Source: CAZTHL01 sp964613585 (GTDB lineage Bacteria > Pseudomonadota > Alphaproteobacteria > DSM-16000 > Inquilinaceae). From it: 64,000 nt of DNA. The notes under the pieces are model-generated. The model was not told where the DNA came from and searched no databases. It worked only from the letters and a program-made list of their open reading frames with translations. The translations under genes were made by a program, and so were the position numbers. Position 1 is the stretch's first letter. The number at the start of each line of letters is the position of its first letter. Below are positions 34,089 through 45,309 of this stretch, one piece after another. Where the stretch lies: assembly GCA_964613585.1 (NCBI GenBank), contig CAZTHL010000007.1, positions 1 through 64,000 of the forward strand, given 5' to 3'.

Positions 34089-34631
34089 TCAGCCGATCAG
34101 CACCTCGCGCCGGCCCGCCGGCTCGACCCCGGCGCAAGCGCACGGGTCCTGGAAGGTGTCGACGATCTTGACGAGCCCGAGGAGCCGGTCCACGGCCTCG
34201 TCCCGCCGATGTCGGAAGGGGAGAAGCAGACGCTTGTAGCACAGCGGCGGCAGATCCGACCGTTCAAGCACGTTCTCTGAGAAAAGCGGGCGGCCAGCAT
34301 CGCGGCACCGTCGATAGGAGGCCAGTATCCGGTGCGTGTGCGGCCCGAAATCGACCTCCTCGGCAGTTCGTCCGGTGAGGTCGAAATGAAGGCGCTCGAC
34401 GAGCTCGGTGCCGGTCAGCGCATACCGCGCCGTCCCGCTTTCGTCCTCGAAATCGACCAGATAAAGCCAGCCCATCCAGGGCTTCAGCTCGCACACGTCG
34501 ACGGACCGCCATCGGGGCACGGGCGCCGCGCCGCGCCAGCGCTCCCAAAGCTGGAACAATGCAAGGAAGCGCTCGTCCGCATCGGGAAAGACGGCATCGT
34601 CTGGGTGAGGGGCGAGGAGGGCAACCACCAA
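34089..34631 (-). CDS. PAS_5-family protein
   Basis: The 180-residue protein matches the alphaproteobacterial PAS_5 family: a short N-terminal helix (ERFLALFQLWERWRGAA), a PAS-like core (KPWMGWLYLVDFEDESGTAR, LTGTELVERLHFDLTG) and FSENVLERSDLP. There is no output domain, so it may be a sensory adaptor. Its frame begins at 34631. It converges with the protease gene and has an AT-rich upstream region. Confidence 0.75.
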   Translation of the reverse strand: MVVALLAPHPDDAVFPDADERFLALFQLWERWRGAAPVPRWRSVDVCELKPWMGWLYLVDFEDESGTARYALTGTELVERLHFDLTGRTAEEVDFGPHTHRILASYRRCRDAGRPLFSENVLERSDLPPLCYKRLLLPFRHRRDEAVDRLLGLVKIVDTFQDPCACAGVEPAGRREVLIG

Positions 34632-34940
34632 CTAGGCTCCCGGCAATTTCCTGCACGGATAATCCTTACAATACGCAATAAGGTCTAAATAATTGTTGAG
34701 AGAGAGCGCATTTCGTCGCCGTCAGGTCGACGCACGCCCCGCCCACGCGTACGGCGCGCAGAGCGAGATCAAGCAACGCGATTAACCTCGATCCGAGAGC
34801 CGCCCAAAAGGCGAATCTTCCGTGTGCCCCGCGACGGCAACCGTTCCGTTCACCGGCACGCGGCGCCGATCGGGCGACATCGACCGGGATGAGTCGCAAG
34901 AGAATCGTCGAGCCGGGCCGCGTGGCGTTCGGCCCGATCG
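34632..34940. other. Intergenic region between PAS_5 gene and rubrerythrin
   Basis: About 34640-34720 is AT-rich and likely carries the PAS_5 promoter. The rest lies downstream of the rubrerythrin gene; I see no gene or clear terminator. Confidence 0.45.
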
Positions 34941-35357
34941 TCAGCCGAGCGTGTCCAAGGCCTTCTGGAAGCGGCCGGCGTGAGACTTTTCAGCCTTCGC
35001 CAGGGTGTCGAACCAATCGGCGATCTCGTCGAAGCCTTCCTCGCGCGCGATCCGCGCCATCTCCGGATACATCTCCAAGTATTCCGCCGTCTCGCCGGCG
35101 ATGGCGGCGCGGAGGTTGAGCGCGGTGCCACCGATCGGCTCGCCGGTCGCCGGGTCGCCGAGCCGTTCGAGGAACTCGAGATGGCCATGGGCATGACCGG
35201 TCTCTCCCTCCGCGGTCGAGCGGAACACGGCCGCCACGTCATTGTATCCTTCGATATCGGCCTTCTGTGCGAAGTAAAGGTAGCGGCGGTTGGCCTGGCT
35301 TTCCGCGGCAAATGCCGCCTTCAGGTTCGCCTCGGTCCTGGAGCCCTTGAGCGCCAT
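34941..35357 (-). CDS. Rubrerythrin-like diiron protein without a rubredoxin domain
   Basis: The 138-residue protein is a four-helix ferritin-like domain with paired iron-ligand motifs (AAFAAESQANRRY, AEGETGHAHGH, IAGETAEY, AKAEKSHAGR). It lacks the C-terminal rubredoxin module of classical rubrerythrin. Such proteins reduce hydrogen peroxide at a diiron site. The gene lies 175 bases downstream of irr on the same strand, which fits control by iron or peroxide. Confidence 0.92.
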   Translation of the reverse strand: MALKGSRTEANLKAAFAAESQANRRYLYFAQKADIEGYNDVAAVFRSTAEGETGHAHGHLEFLERLGDPATGEPIGGTALNLRAAIAGETAEYLEMYPEMARIAREEGFDEIADWFDTLAKAEKSHAGRFQKALDTLG

Positions 35358-35532
35358 TCACGGATCCTTGATGCGTTGTCGAAGGCGGATCCGGTGATGG
35401 TACGAAGCCGCCGACGCGCGCGGGACGGGCGAGGCCCGCTGCCGCGGTGGCTGGCTCGGGCCGACGCACGCCGGACCTTATGGCGTGGGGCACCGCGCCC
35501 GTCAACGGCCGCCGGAGCGCGGATCGGGCCGG

Positions 35533-35970
35533 TCAGCGAGCCGTGTCCGGCCCATCGGCATCGGACAGGCGGACGATCACCTCGATCCGGGCCACCTTGG
35601 TCCCTGCAGGCGGCGGGGGCAGGCTGCGCAGGTCGATGCTTGCGTGATCGATGTCGCGCAGATCACCGGTGCGCTCGTGGAAGAAATGGTGATGCGGCGC
35701 CACGTTCGTGTCAAAGTAGGAGCGACCCGGCTCGACGATCACCTCACGCAGCAGCCCACCGTTCGTGAATTGATGCAGGGCATTGTAGACGGTCGCCAGG
35801 GACACGCTGATCCGTGCCGCCGCCGCCTCGGCGTGCAGCTGCTCCGCCGTCACATGCCGGTCCGGCCCATCGAACAGCAGCTTCGCCAGCGCCAGTCGCT
35901 GCCGGGTCGGGCGCAAGCCCGCCGCCTGCAGACGATCGAGAACGTGACGATAGGGACGCTTGCTAACCAT
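35533..35970 (-). CDS. irr: Iron response regulator Irr (Fur family)
   Basis: Irr is the haem-responsive Fur-family regulator of alphaproteobacterial iron genes. The 145-residue protein has the recognition domain LRPTRQRLALAKLLFDG, ISVSLATVYNALHQFTNGGL, the SYFDTNVAPHHHFFHE segment with the His cluster used for haem or metal, and VARIEVIVRL near the end. The N-terminal Cys-Pro haem motif of some rhizobial Irr proteins is absent. The ATG at 35970 is used. Nearby iron genes with similar upstream boxes are plausible targets. PerR is the main alternative, but the DTNVxPHHHF segment favours Irr. Confidence 0.87.
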   Translation of the reverse strand: MVSKRPYRHVLDRLQAAGLRPTRQRLALAKLLFDGPDRHVTAEQLHAEAAAARISVSLATVYNALHQFTNGGLLREVIVEPGRSYFDTNVAPHHHFFHERTGDLRDIDHASIDLRSLPPPPAGTKVARIEVIVRLSDADGPDTAR

Positions 35971-36200
35971 CGCGGCAGCCGGGAAACCTCGTTTGGGGCA
36001 CGCTAATCGATTGAAACGGGAATGACAATCAACGACTTGGAGACTCGACTTTCGCCGTCGCGATGATAGCCGGTCTTGGATAGGCTGCGGTTCGGGGAGC
36101 TTGCGCAGATCGACATGGACATCCACACGACGGGTTTCGCGACACGTCGGCACCCGGGCGGGGGCATGCCGTCCGTTGGCCGGCGCTCTGGGGCAAGGCC

Positions 36201-36932
36201 ATGCTGGACGGCCACTTGACCTTCGGTCAGGCGGCCCTCGGGGTCGACGAGCTGGGTCCGCTGACCCGGCTCTTCGCGGACCATCTCGCGCGCTTCGACA
36301 TCGAGCATTTCGGTTATGCCATGGTGGGCGCTGACGGCTTTCCGGACCGATCCCGCAGCGTCTCGACATGGCCGCAGGAGTTTCTCGACTACTACTACGG
36401 TGCCGGGCTCGACCGCACCGACCCCTCCTTTGCGCTCGGCCGCACCCTGCCGCGCCCGTTCCTGTGGAGCCGGACCTTTGATCCGGGCCGCTGCGGGCCG
36501 CGGCTGGCCGAGGCCCTCGCCGCCGCGGGTCGGTTCGGCCTGCGCGACGGCATCACCGTCGGCATACCGGGCGGGCGCGGCTGCATCGCCGTGGTTGACT
36601 ACACGGCCGACGGCAAGGCGGACCGGCTCGGCCGCCTCCTCGATCGGCACCGGGAGCAGCTTTACGTGGCCGCGCTCGAGTTCCATCATTTCGTCTCGCC
36701 GATCCTCGATCGACGCAATCGTCCGGAAACCGGCCCGTGCCTGACCGAACGCGAGCGGGAATGCTGCGAATGGCTCGCACGTGGCAAGAGCTCCTGGGAA
36801 ATCGGTCAAATACTCGCAATCAGTGAGCGGACGGTACTTTTCCACATAAATAACGTTAAGCGTAAGCTCGCGGTCGCCTCCCGTAGCGAAGCACTCGTGA
36901 AGCTAGTGATGACCGGCGAAATTCATCCTTAA
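36201..36932 (+). CDS. LuxR-family regulator with autoinducer-binding domain (LuxR solo)
   Basis: The 243-residue protein has an N-terminal acyl-homoserine-lactone-type domain. Residues that contact ligand in TraR/LasR have counterparts: Trp in STWPQEF, Tyr in FLDYYY, Asp-Pro in DRTDPSF, Trp in PFLWSR and Gly in GLRDGITVGIPG. The C-terminal helix-turn-helix is standard (LTERERECCEWLARGKSSWE, ISERTVLFHINNVKRKL). No luxI-type synthase gene is in the window. It may respond to signals made elsewhere in the genome or by neighbours. Confidence 0.92.
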   Translation: MLDGHLTFGQAALGVDELGPLTRLFADHLARFDIEHFGYAMVGADGFPDRSRSVSTWPQEFLDYYYGAGLDRTDPSFALGRTLPRPFLWSRTFDPGRCGPRLAEALAAAGRFGLRDGITVGIPGGRGCIAVVDYTADGKADRLGRLLDRHREQLYVAALEFHHFVSPILDRRNRPETGPCLTERERECCEWLARGKSSWEIGQILAISERTVLFHINNVKRKLAVASRSEALVKLVMTGEIHP

Positions 36933-37113
36933 TTGTAGCGTCTTAAGAGCCCTGTAAGAATTGACAGGCTGTATTATTTCTGTGGCCGGGTATCATATGG
37001 GGCTCGAAGGGTGCGGCTTCCGTTGGTCTGCACGAGCGTTGTCGCCCCGGGAACCCACCACGCGCCACCACCGATGCCATGCTGGAACGGCCTGAACGCG
37101 GGAGCCGACACCC

Positions 37114-37323
37114 ATGAAGGACCTGACCGAGCTTGCCAACCTTGATACCGCCGAGGCCGGCGACCGCGAGCAAGCCTTGTCGATCCTGTCCATCCAGAGC
37201 GCGCTTCGCTACCTCCAGCGGGAGGCCGAGACCGCCGGTCTGTCGATGACCGCGCATCTCATCAGCACCGCCGCCCTTGCCGTGCTGGAGGAAAGCCTTA
37301 CCGAGCGTCGACTGATGAACTGA
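37114..37323 (+). CDS. Small conserved-looking hypothetical protein
   Basis: The 69-residue protein is predicted to be mostly helical (ALSILSIQSALRYLQREAET, LISTAALAVLEESLTERRL) with no membrane span. A GGGAG lies 8 bases before the ATG. It lies about 180 bases after the LuxR solo, on the same strand. The function is unknown; a small regulatory or signalling-partner role is only a guess. Confidence 0.6.
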   Translation: MKDLTELANLDTAEAGDREQALSILSIQSALRYLQREAETAGLSMTAHLISTAALAVLEESLTERRLMN

Positions 37324-37466
37324 CCACGGCAGGTGGCCGGCGAGCGACATGTGCGGCCGCTCGGCGCCGTCCGCGCCGGCCGGGTCATCGGCCGTCTCGA
37401 CACCCGTCGGACACGCGGGTAACAGGGTGCCTCGCAAGCGCATCTCGCAAGCGCATGGAGACACCC

Positions 37467-38699
37467 ATGGCCGACGTGCTGATCTCAGTCGACCTCAAGG
37501 AAAGCCCCTACACGAACACGAGCGTCCACAATCGGTGGCATCCGGACATCCCGATGGCGGCGTGGGTCGAGCCCGGCGACGACTTCATCCTTGAAACCTA
37601 TGATTGGACCGGCGGACAAATCCGCAACAACGACGATGCGACCGACGTACGCGATGTCGAGCTGCCGCAGGTCCATTTCCTGTCCGGGCCCGTGGGCGTC
37701 AAGGGCGCCATGCCCGGAGACCTTCTGGTCGTCGACATTCTCGACATCGGCGCCAAGCCGGACTCGCTGTGGGGCTTCAACGGCTTCTTCTCGAAGCAGA
37801 ACGGCGGCGGCTTCCTGACGGATCATTTCCCTCAGGCGCAGAAGTCGATCTGGGACTTCGAGGGCCTGTTCACCCGCAGCCGCCACGTGCCCGGGGTGCG
37901 ATTCGCCGGCCTGATCCATCCGGGCCTGATCGGCTGCCTGCCGGACCGCGCGCTTCTTGAAGAGTGGAACACGCGCGAGAAGGCGCTGTTCGACACCAAT
38001 CCTGCACGGGTGCCCCCGCTTGCCGCCCTGCCCGACGGCGGGCCGACGGCGCATATGGGCCAGCTCACCGGCGAGGCGCGCGACCGGGCCGCCGCCGAGG
38101 CGGCGCGCACGGTGCCGCCGCGCGAGCACGGTGGCAATTGCGACATCAAGGACCTGAGCCGCGGCGCGCGGATCTTCTTCCCGGTATATGTCGACGGCGC
38201 CGGGCTCAGCATGGGTGACCTGCATTTCAGCCAGGGAGATGGCGAGATCACCTTCTGCGGCGCCATCGAGATGGCCGGCTGGACGCATCTCAAGGTCGGT
38301 CTGATCAAGGATGGAGTCAGGCGCTACGGCATCCGCAACCCGATCTTCAGGCCGTCGCCGCTCACACCGAAATACGATGACTTTCTGATCTTCGAGGGCA
38401 TCTCGGTCGACGAGCAAGGCACGCAGCATTACCTCGATGTTCATGTGGCGTATCGGCAGGCCTGCCTGAACGCCATCGACTATCTCACCAAATTCGGTTA
38501 TTCGCGGGCCCAGGCCTACGCGATCCTGGGGACGGCACCTGTGCAGGGGCACATCTCCGGCGTGGTCGACATCCCGAACGCCTGCGCGACACTCTGGTTG
38601 CCGACCGACATCTTCGAGTTCGACCTGATGCCCGGACCGTCGGGGCCGATCGTGCACCTGGACGGATCGGTCGACGTGCCGATCGCGCCCGACCGCTGA
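37467..38699 (+). CDS. fmdA: Formamidase / acetamidase FmdA
   Basis: FmdA hydrolyses formamide to formate and ammonia, a nitrogen-scavenging step. The 410-residue protein has the family features HNRWHPDIP, EPGDDFILETYDWTGGQI, PVGVKGAMPGDLL, RHVPGVRFAGLIHPG, EHGGNCDIKDL and GAIEMAGW. The ATG at 37467 is chosen because GGAG lies 7 bases upstream; an ATG four codons earlier is in frame. It is followed after 15 bases by fmdB, the usual partner. Confidence 0.95.
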   Translation: MADVLISVDLKESPYTNTSVHNRWHPDIPMAAWVEPGDDFILETYDWTGGQIRNNDDATDVRDVELPQVHFLSGPVGVKGAMPGDLLVVDILDIGAKPDSLWGFNGFFSKQNGGGFLTDHFPQAQKSIWDFEGLFTRSRHVPGVRFAGLIHPGLIGCLPDRALLEEWNTREKALFDTNPARVPPLAALPDGGPTAHMGQLTGEARDRAAAEAARTVPPREHGGNCDIKDLSRGARIFFPVYVDGAGLSMGDLHFSQGDGEITFCGAIEMAGWTHLKVGLIKDGVRRYGIRNPIFRPSPLTPKYDDFLIFEGISVDEQGTQHYLDVHVAYRQACLNAIDYLTKFGYSRAQAYAILGTAPVQGHISGVVDIPNACATLWLPTDIFEFDLMPGPSGPIVHLDGSVDVPIAPDR

Positions 38700-38714
38700 C
38701 CGGGGGCCGCCGCG

Positions 38715-39047
38715 ATGCCGATCTACGACTTTCGGTGCTCGGAGCACGGGCTGTTCAAGCGCTCGAGGCCGATGACCGCGTCCAGCGATCCCTGCGCCTG
38801 CCCCGACTGTGGTCGATCGTCGCCGCGCGTGCTGGTGACACCGCCGCGCCTCGGGGCCAGTGATCGCGGCCGGATCCGGGCGGCGGCACGGAACGAGGCG
38901 GCGGCGGACAGCCCCAAGCGTCTTTCGTCGCATGAAGCCGGCTGCTCCTCCTGCTCCGGGAGCGCCGGGCACGGCCGTGGCCACGTCACCAGCCCCGACG
39001 GCGGCAAGAGCTTTCCTGGAGCCCGGCCCTGGATGATCTCCCACTGA
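38715..39047 (+). CDS. fmdB: FmdB-family zinc-ribbon protein
   Basis: The 110-residue protein starts MPIYDFRCSEHGLFKR, with a zinc ribbon formed by RCSEHG and CACPDCG, then a low-complexity tail with a CSSCSG pair. FmdB proteins are thought to regulate or assist amidase expression. Its start 15 bases after fmdA supports one transcript. Confidence 0.88.
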   Translation: MPIYDFRCSEHGLFKRSRPMTASSDPCACPDCGRSSPRVLVTPPRLGASDRGRIRAAARNEAAADSPKRLSSHEAGCSSCSGSAGHGRGHVTSPDGGKSFPGARPWMISH

Positions 39048-39109
39048 CCGGCCGGCCCATCCAGGGCACGGCCGTGCCGACCGGTCGCCCCGGGCGCCGG
39101 AACGGAGCC

Positions 39110-40933
<1,824 letters not shown>

Positions 40934-41065
40934 CGCGGCCGGCCGGGCGGCCATGCCGTCAGCCGCTCCGGCGCCGGAGGCCGGAGGCCGGCAGACGGCG
41001 CTTGCCAGCTTATTCAGATCCGCTAAAGTCCGCGTCCCCTACCGTTCCAAGGTCAATGTCCGTCC

Positions 41066-41581
41066 GTGCCCGGCAAAGCCAGCTACACGTACGAAGAGCT
41101 ATTGGACTGCGCCCATGGCAGGCTGTTCGGCGAGGGCAATGCCCGCCTGCCCCTGCCACCGCTCCTGATGTTCGATCGCATCACCCACATCGATGACAGC
41201 GGCGGCAGCCGGTCGCGCGGCGAGGTGACCGCCGAGCTCGATATCCGGCCGGACCTGTGGTTCTTCACGCCGCATTTCGAGGACGATCCGGTGATGCCAG
41301 GCTGCCTTGGGCTGGACGCGCTCTGGCAACTGCTTGGCTTCTTCCTGGGCTGGACCGGCGCGCCTGGGCGCGGCCGCGCGCTCGGCTGCGGCGAGGTCAA
41401 GTTCTCCGGCCAGGTGCTGCCGACCGCCCAGCTGGTCAGCTACCGGCTGGACCTGAAGCGGGTGATCAGCCGCCAACTGGTTCTGGGCATCGCCGACGGC
41501 AGCATGCTGGTGGACGGCAACCCCATCTACGAGGCGAAGGATCTGCGCGTCGGTCTCTTCGCCGCGCCCGAGCAGTTTTAA
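41066..41581 (+). CDS. fabA: 3-hydroxydecanoyl-ACP dehydratase/isomerase FabA
   Basis: FabA introduces the cis double bond for anaerobic unsaturated fatty-acid synthesis. The 171-residue protein has the hot-dog active site FTPHFEDDPVMPGCLGLDAL with catalytic His and Asp, and the FabA-specific LWQLLGFFLGW helix. A GTG start at 41066 gives the conserved N-terminus. It heads a fabA-fabB-fabI operon that is typical of alphaproteobacteria. Confidence 0.96.
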   Translation: MPGKASYTYEELLDCAHGRLFGEGNARLPLPPLLMFDRITHIDDSGGSRSRGEVTAELDIRPDLWFFTPHFEDDPVMPGCLGLDALWQLLGFFLGWTGAPGRGRALGCGEVKFSGQVLPTAQLVSYRLDLKRVISRQLVLGIADGSMLVDGNPIYEAKDLRVGLFAAPEQF

Positions 41582-41602
41582 CCCGTCGACGGGAGCCCGA
41601 TT

Positions 41603-42820
41603 ATGCGACGGCCTGTCGTCACCGGCCTCGGCATTGTGTGCAGCATTGGCAACTCCGCCGCGGAGGTGCTCGAAAGCCTGCGTCACGCCCGATCCGGCAT
41701 TGTCGCCGCCGAGGAGTACCGTGAGCTCGGGTTCCGGAGCCAGGTGCACGGATCCCTCAAGATCGATCTGGACCAGGTGATTGACCGAAAGCTGCGACGC
41801 TTCATGGGCGACGGGGCCGCCTTCAATCATCTGGCGATGGAGCAGGCCATTGCCGATGCCGGGCTTGCCCCGGACGCGCTCGCCGATGAGCGCATCGGGC
41901 TGGTCATGGGAACCGGCGGCGCCTCGCCGAAGAACCTGGTCGATGCCGCCGATATCGTCCGCTCAAAGGGGCCCCGGCGGATCGGGCCGTACATGGTGCC
42001 GCGCACCATGTGCAGCAGCAACTCCGCGGTGCTGTCGACCCATTACCGTATCAAGGGCGTCAACTACACGATCAGTTCGGCCTGCTCGACGAGCGCCCAC
42101 TGCATCGGCCACGCGGCCGAGCTGATCCAGCTCGGCAAGCAGGACCTGGTCTTTGCCGGCGGCGGCGACGAGCTGCACTGGACAACATCATGCCTGTTCG
42201 ATGCCATGGGGGCGCTGTCAAGCCAGTACAACACCACGCCCGAGCGGGCCTCGCGCGCCTACGATGTCGACCGGGACGGCTTTGTGGTGTCCGGCGGCGG
42301 CGGTGTGGTGGTGATCGAGGAGTTCGAGCACGCCCGCGCGCGAGGCGCGCGGATCTATGCCGAGCTGGTGGGCTACGGGGCCAATTCCGACGGGTACGAC
42401 ATGGTGCAGCCGTCCGGCGAGGGGGCCGTGCGCTGCATGCGCATGGCGCTCGCGACGGTCGACGGTCCGGTCGACTACATCAACGCTCACGGCACATCCA
42501 CACCGGTCGGCGACGTCCGCGAGCTCGAAGCGATCCGTGAGGCCTTTCCGCAGCGCATGCCGATGATCAGCTCGACCAAGTCGCTGACCGGGCATTCCCT
42601 GGGCGCTGCGGGGGTGCACGAGGCGATCTACAGCCTGCTGATGCTCGAAAACGATTTCATCTGCGCATCGGCCAACATCGAGACCCTGGATCCCGCGGCC
42701 GAAGGTGTGCCGATCGCCCGTGAACGGGTCGATCACGCCGGGCTGACCCGGGTCATGTCCAACAGCTTCGGCTTCGGTGGCACAAATGCCACCCTGGTGT
42801 TCCAGCGCTATGAGCAATGA
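41603..42820 (+). CDS. fabB: 3-oxoacyl-ACP synthase I FabB
   Basis: FabB elongates unsaturated acyl-ACPs. The 405-residue thiolase-fold enzyme has Cys in ISSACSTSAHCIG, His in NAHGTSTPVGD and His in SLTGHSLGAAG. It lies 21 bases after fabA and overlaps the fabI start by 11 bases, so the three are co-translated. Confidence 0.97.
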   Translation: MRRPVVTGLGIVCSIGNSAAEVLESLRHARSGIVAAEEYRELGFRSQVHGSLKIDLDQVIDRKLRRFMGDGAAFNHLAMEQAIADAGLAPDALADERIGLVMGTGGASPKNLVDAADIVRSKGPRRIGPYMVPRTMCSSNSAVLSTHYRIKGVNYTISSACSTSAHCIGHAAELIQLGKQDLVFAGGGDELHWTTSCLFDAMGALSSQYNTTPERASRAYDVDRDGFVVSGGGGVVVIEEFEHARARGARIYAELVGYGANSDGYDMVQPSGEGAVRCMRMALATVDGPVDYINAHGTSTPVGDVRELEAIREAFPQRMPMISSTKSLTGHSLGAAGVHEAIYSLLMLENDFICASANIETLDPAAEGVPIARERVDHAGLTRVMSNSFGFGGTNATLVFQRYEQ

Positions 42821-43769
42821 CGACGGCGCGCCCAAGGATCTGGGCGCCGGCACCATGGCCGCCGGCAAGACCGACGCGGGCCTGTCCGCAGCCGACGCGG
42901 CGGAGCCGATGGACGGGGGCGGAGGCGAGCCGCGGCAGGCTCCGAAGGTGCCGGTGGGACGCTTCATGGCCGGCCGTCGCGGCCTGATCATGGGTGTGGC
43001 CAATCACAACTCGATCGCCTGGGGCGTGGCCAAGGCCCTGGCCGATCATGGCGCCGAGCTTGCCTTCACCTACCAGACGGAAGCGTTCCGCCGGCGCGTG
43101 GTGCCGCTTGCGGAGTCGGTCGGCGGCCGCATTGTCCTGCCCTGCGATGTGGAGGACGAGCCGAGCCTGGACGCGGTGTTCGAACGGCTGGCCCGTGACT
43201 GGGGTGGCGTCGACTTCCTGGTGCACGCCATCGCCTACTCCGACAAGGACGAACTCAAGGGCCGCTATCTCGACACCAGCCTCGAGAACTTCCTGCGCAC
43301 GATGCGCATCTCTTGCTATTCACTTACGGCGCTGACCCGGCGCGCGCTGCCACTGATGCGCGCCGGTGGCAGCATCGTCACCTTGAGCTATCTCGGCGCC
43401 GAGCGGGTCATGCCCAATTACAATGTCATGGGCGTGGCCAAGGCGGCGCTCGAGGCGAGCGTCCGTTATCTCGCGGCGGACCTCGGACCCGACGGCATCC
43501 GGGTCAACGCCATCTCGGCCGGGCCAATGCGCACGCTTGCCGGCAGCGCCGTGGCCGACGCGCGCTATGTGTACAAGTTCAACCAGCTGCACGCGCCGCT
43601 GCGCCGCAACGTGCTGCTCGAGGAGGTCGGCGGCGCCGGCCTCTACCTGCTGAGCCCCTTGTCTGGCGCGGTGACCGGCGAGGTGCACCATGTCGACAGC
43701 GGCTTCCACGTCATCGGCATGCCCGGCGCGCCCAAGACGCCGACGCCGGACGAGGTTCGCGGAAGCTAG
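42810..43769 (+). CDS. fabI: Enoyl-ACP reductase FabI (NADH)
   Basis: FabI performs the last reduction of each elongation cycle and is the triclosan target. The core has the cofactor loop GVANHNSIAWGVAKAL, the catalytic SYLGAERVMPNYNVMGVAKA with the Tyr-x6-Lys pair, and AGPMRTLAGSAV. From the ATG at 42810 (inside fabB) the protein has 319 residues, with a polar Gly/Ala/Asp-rich extension of about 50 residues before the FabI core. Starts at 42855 or 42966 would give a normal length, so the true start is open. Confidence 0.94.
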   Translation: MSNDDGAPKDLGAGTMAAGKTDAGLSAADAAEPMDGGGGEPRQAPKVPVGRFMAGRRGLIMGVANHNSIAWGVAKALADHGAELAFTYQTEAFRRRVVPLAESVGGRIVLPCDVEDEPSLDAVFERLARDWGGVDFLVHAIAYSDKDELKGRYLDTSLENFLRTMRISCYSLTALTRRALPLMRAGGSIVTLSYLGAERVMPNYNVMGVAKAALEASVRYLAADLGPDGIRVNAISAGPMRTLAGSAVADARYVYKFNQLHAPLRRNVLLEEVGGAGLYLLSPLSGAVTGEVHHVDSGFHVIGMPGAPKTPTPDEVRGS

Positions 43770-43800
43770 CGCGTTTCCGCCTGACGCGGAGTTGGCCCCA
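43770..43800. repeat. GCGTTTCCG repeat end, directly after the fabI stop
   Basis: GCGTTTCCGC-CTGAC-GCGGAG begins one base after the fabI stop codon and contains the hairpin typical of the family. No second end is obvious. Confidence 0.6.
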
Positions 43801-43956
43801 GCCCCTTGAGCCGGACACGCTCCAAGATGTCGCCCTCGGTGTGCATATGGATAAGGCGCAGCGTACGCCCACACGCTTCCGCACACCCGTCTCGCTTCGG
43901 GGCCGGAAGCGGCGCCGCAGTTCTCCCGGCCGATGCCACCTTGCTGTCAGGACGCC

Positions 43957-44724
<768 letters not shown>

Positions 44725-44767
44725 TGGGCGGTCCGATCCGGCGCTCGGAGCAGGCGCGCCAAATGAT

Positions 44768-44849
44768 GCCCCCCGAGCCCGGGCGGCGGCAGGGCTGGCG
44801 GGCGCTCCCCCAGCCGACCCGAGGAGCCATCCCGTCGGCTCGGCGGCGT
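44768..44849. repeat. GC-rich repeat module (copy 4)
   Basis: CCCGGGCGGCGGCAGGGCTGG then GTCGGCTCGGCGGCGTCA matches the modules at 13726 and 30896. It fills most of the gap between tlyA and the convergent membrane-protein gene, ending at its stop codon. Confidence 0.6.
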
Positions 44850-45295
44850 CAGGCGTGACCGCGGGCGAAACGACCGGTGAGCGCGAAGCCGTCCCGCATG
44901 CTCAAGCCGAGCAGCGCGAGATTGGTGGCTCCGGCCACAAGCTCCAGCGCCTGCGCTGCGACGAACGCCGTATCGAAAGAGTGGGCCGAGGCTTTGGCCT
45001 GAAGGAACACCGCGCAGGGCACCAGCACCAGCAGGCCGGTGCCGGCGATCCAAGGCATGCGCCGGCGCTTGCGCGTGATCCTCACGCCACCGGTGCCGCG
45101 CGCGAGACAGATGCCGCTGAGGCCGGTGAAAGCCAGAGCTGCGACCAGAAGCACGAGACCCCACAGGATCGCCGTCTTGACGGCCACGGTCAGGCCCGGC
45201 CCGCCGGCCAGCTCTGCGGCGACGGTCGAGAGCCAGAAGATGAGGATGGTCAGGAAGGCGGTTCCGCCGGCGACCGGGTGCAGCAGTCGCAGCAT
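44849..45295 (-). CDS. Four-span membrane protein in the MarR operon
   Basis: The 148-residue protein has four hydrophobic segments (PVAGGTAFLTILIFWLSTVA, ILWGLVLLVAALAFTGLSG, AGTGLLVLVPCAVFLQAKA, FVAAQALELVAGATNLALL) with a basic loop (RITRKRRRMP) between the second and third. The layout is reminiscent of small haem-free b-type-like membrane proteins, but I cannot name it. AAGGAG lies 9 bases before the ATG. It starts 14 bases after the marR stop, so it is probably controlled by the twin operators upstream of marR. Confidence 0.75.
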   Translation of the reverse strand: MLRLLHPVAGGTAFLTILIFWLSTVAAELAGGPGLTVAVKTAILWGLVLLVAALAFTGLSGICLARGTGGVRITRKRRRMPWIAGTGLLVLVPCAVFLQAKASAHSFDTAFVAAQALELVAGATNLALLGLSMRDGFALTGRFARGHA

Positions 45296-45309
45296 GCTTG
45301 AGACTCCTT

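Noticed and set aside
36961..36996. TTGACA as a possible -35 box after the LuxR solo
   Set aside because: There is no -10 hexamer at 16-18 bases; the nearest TATCAT is 24 bases away.
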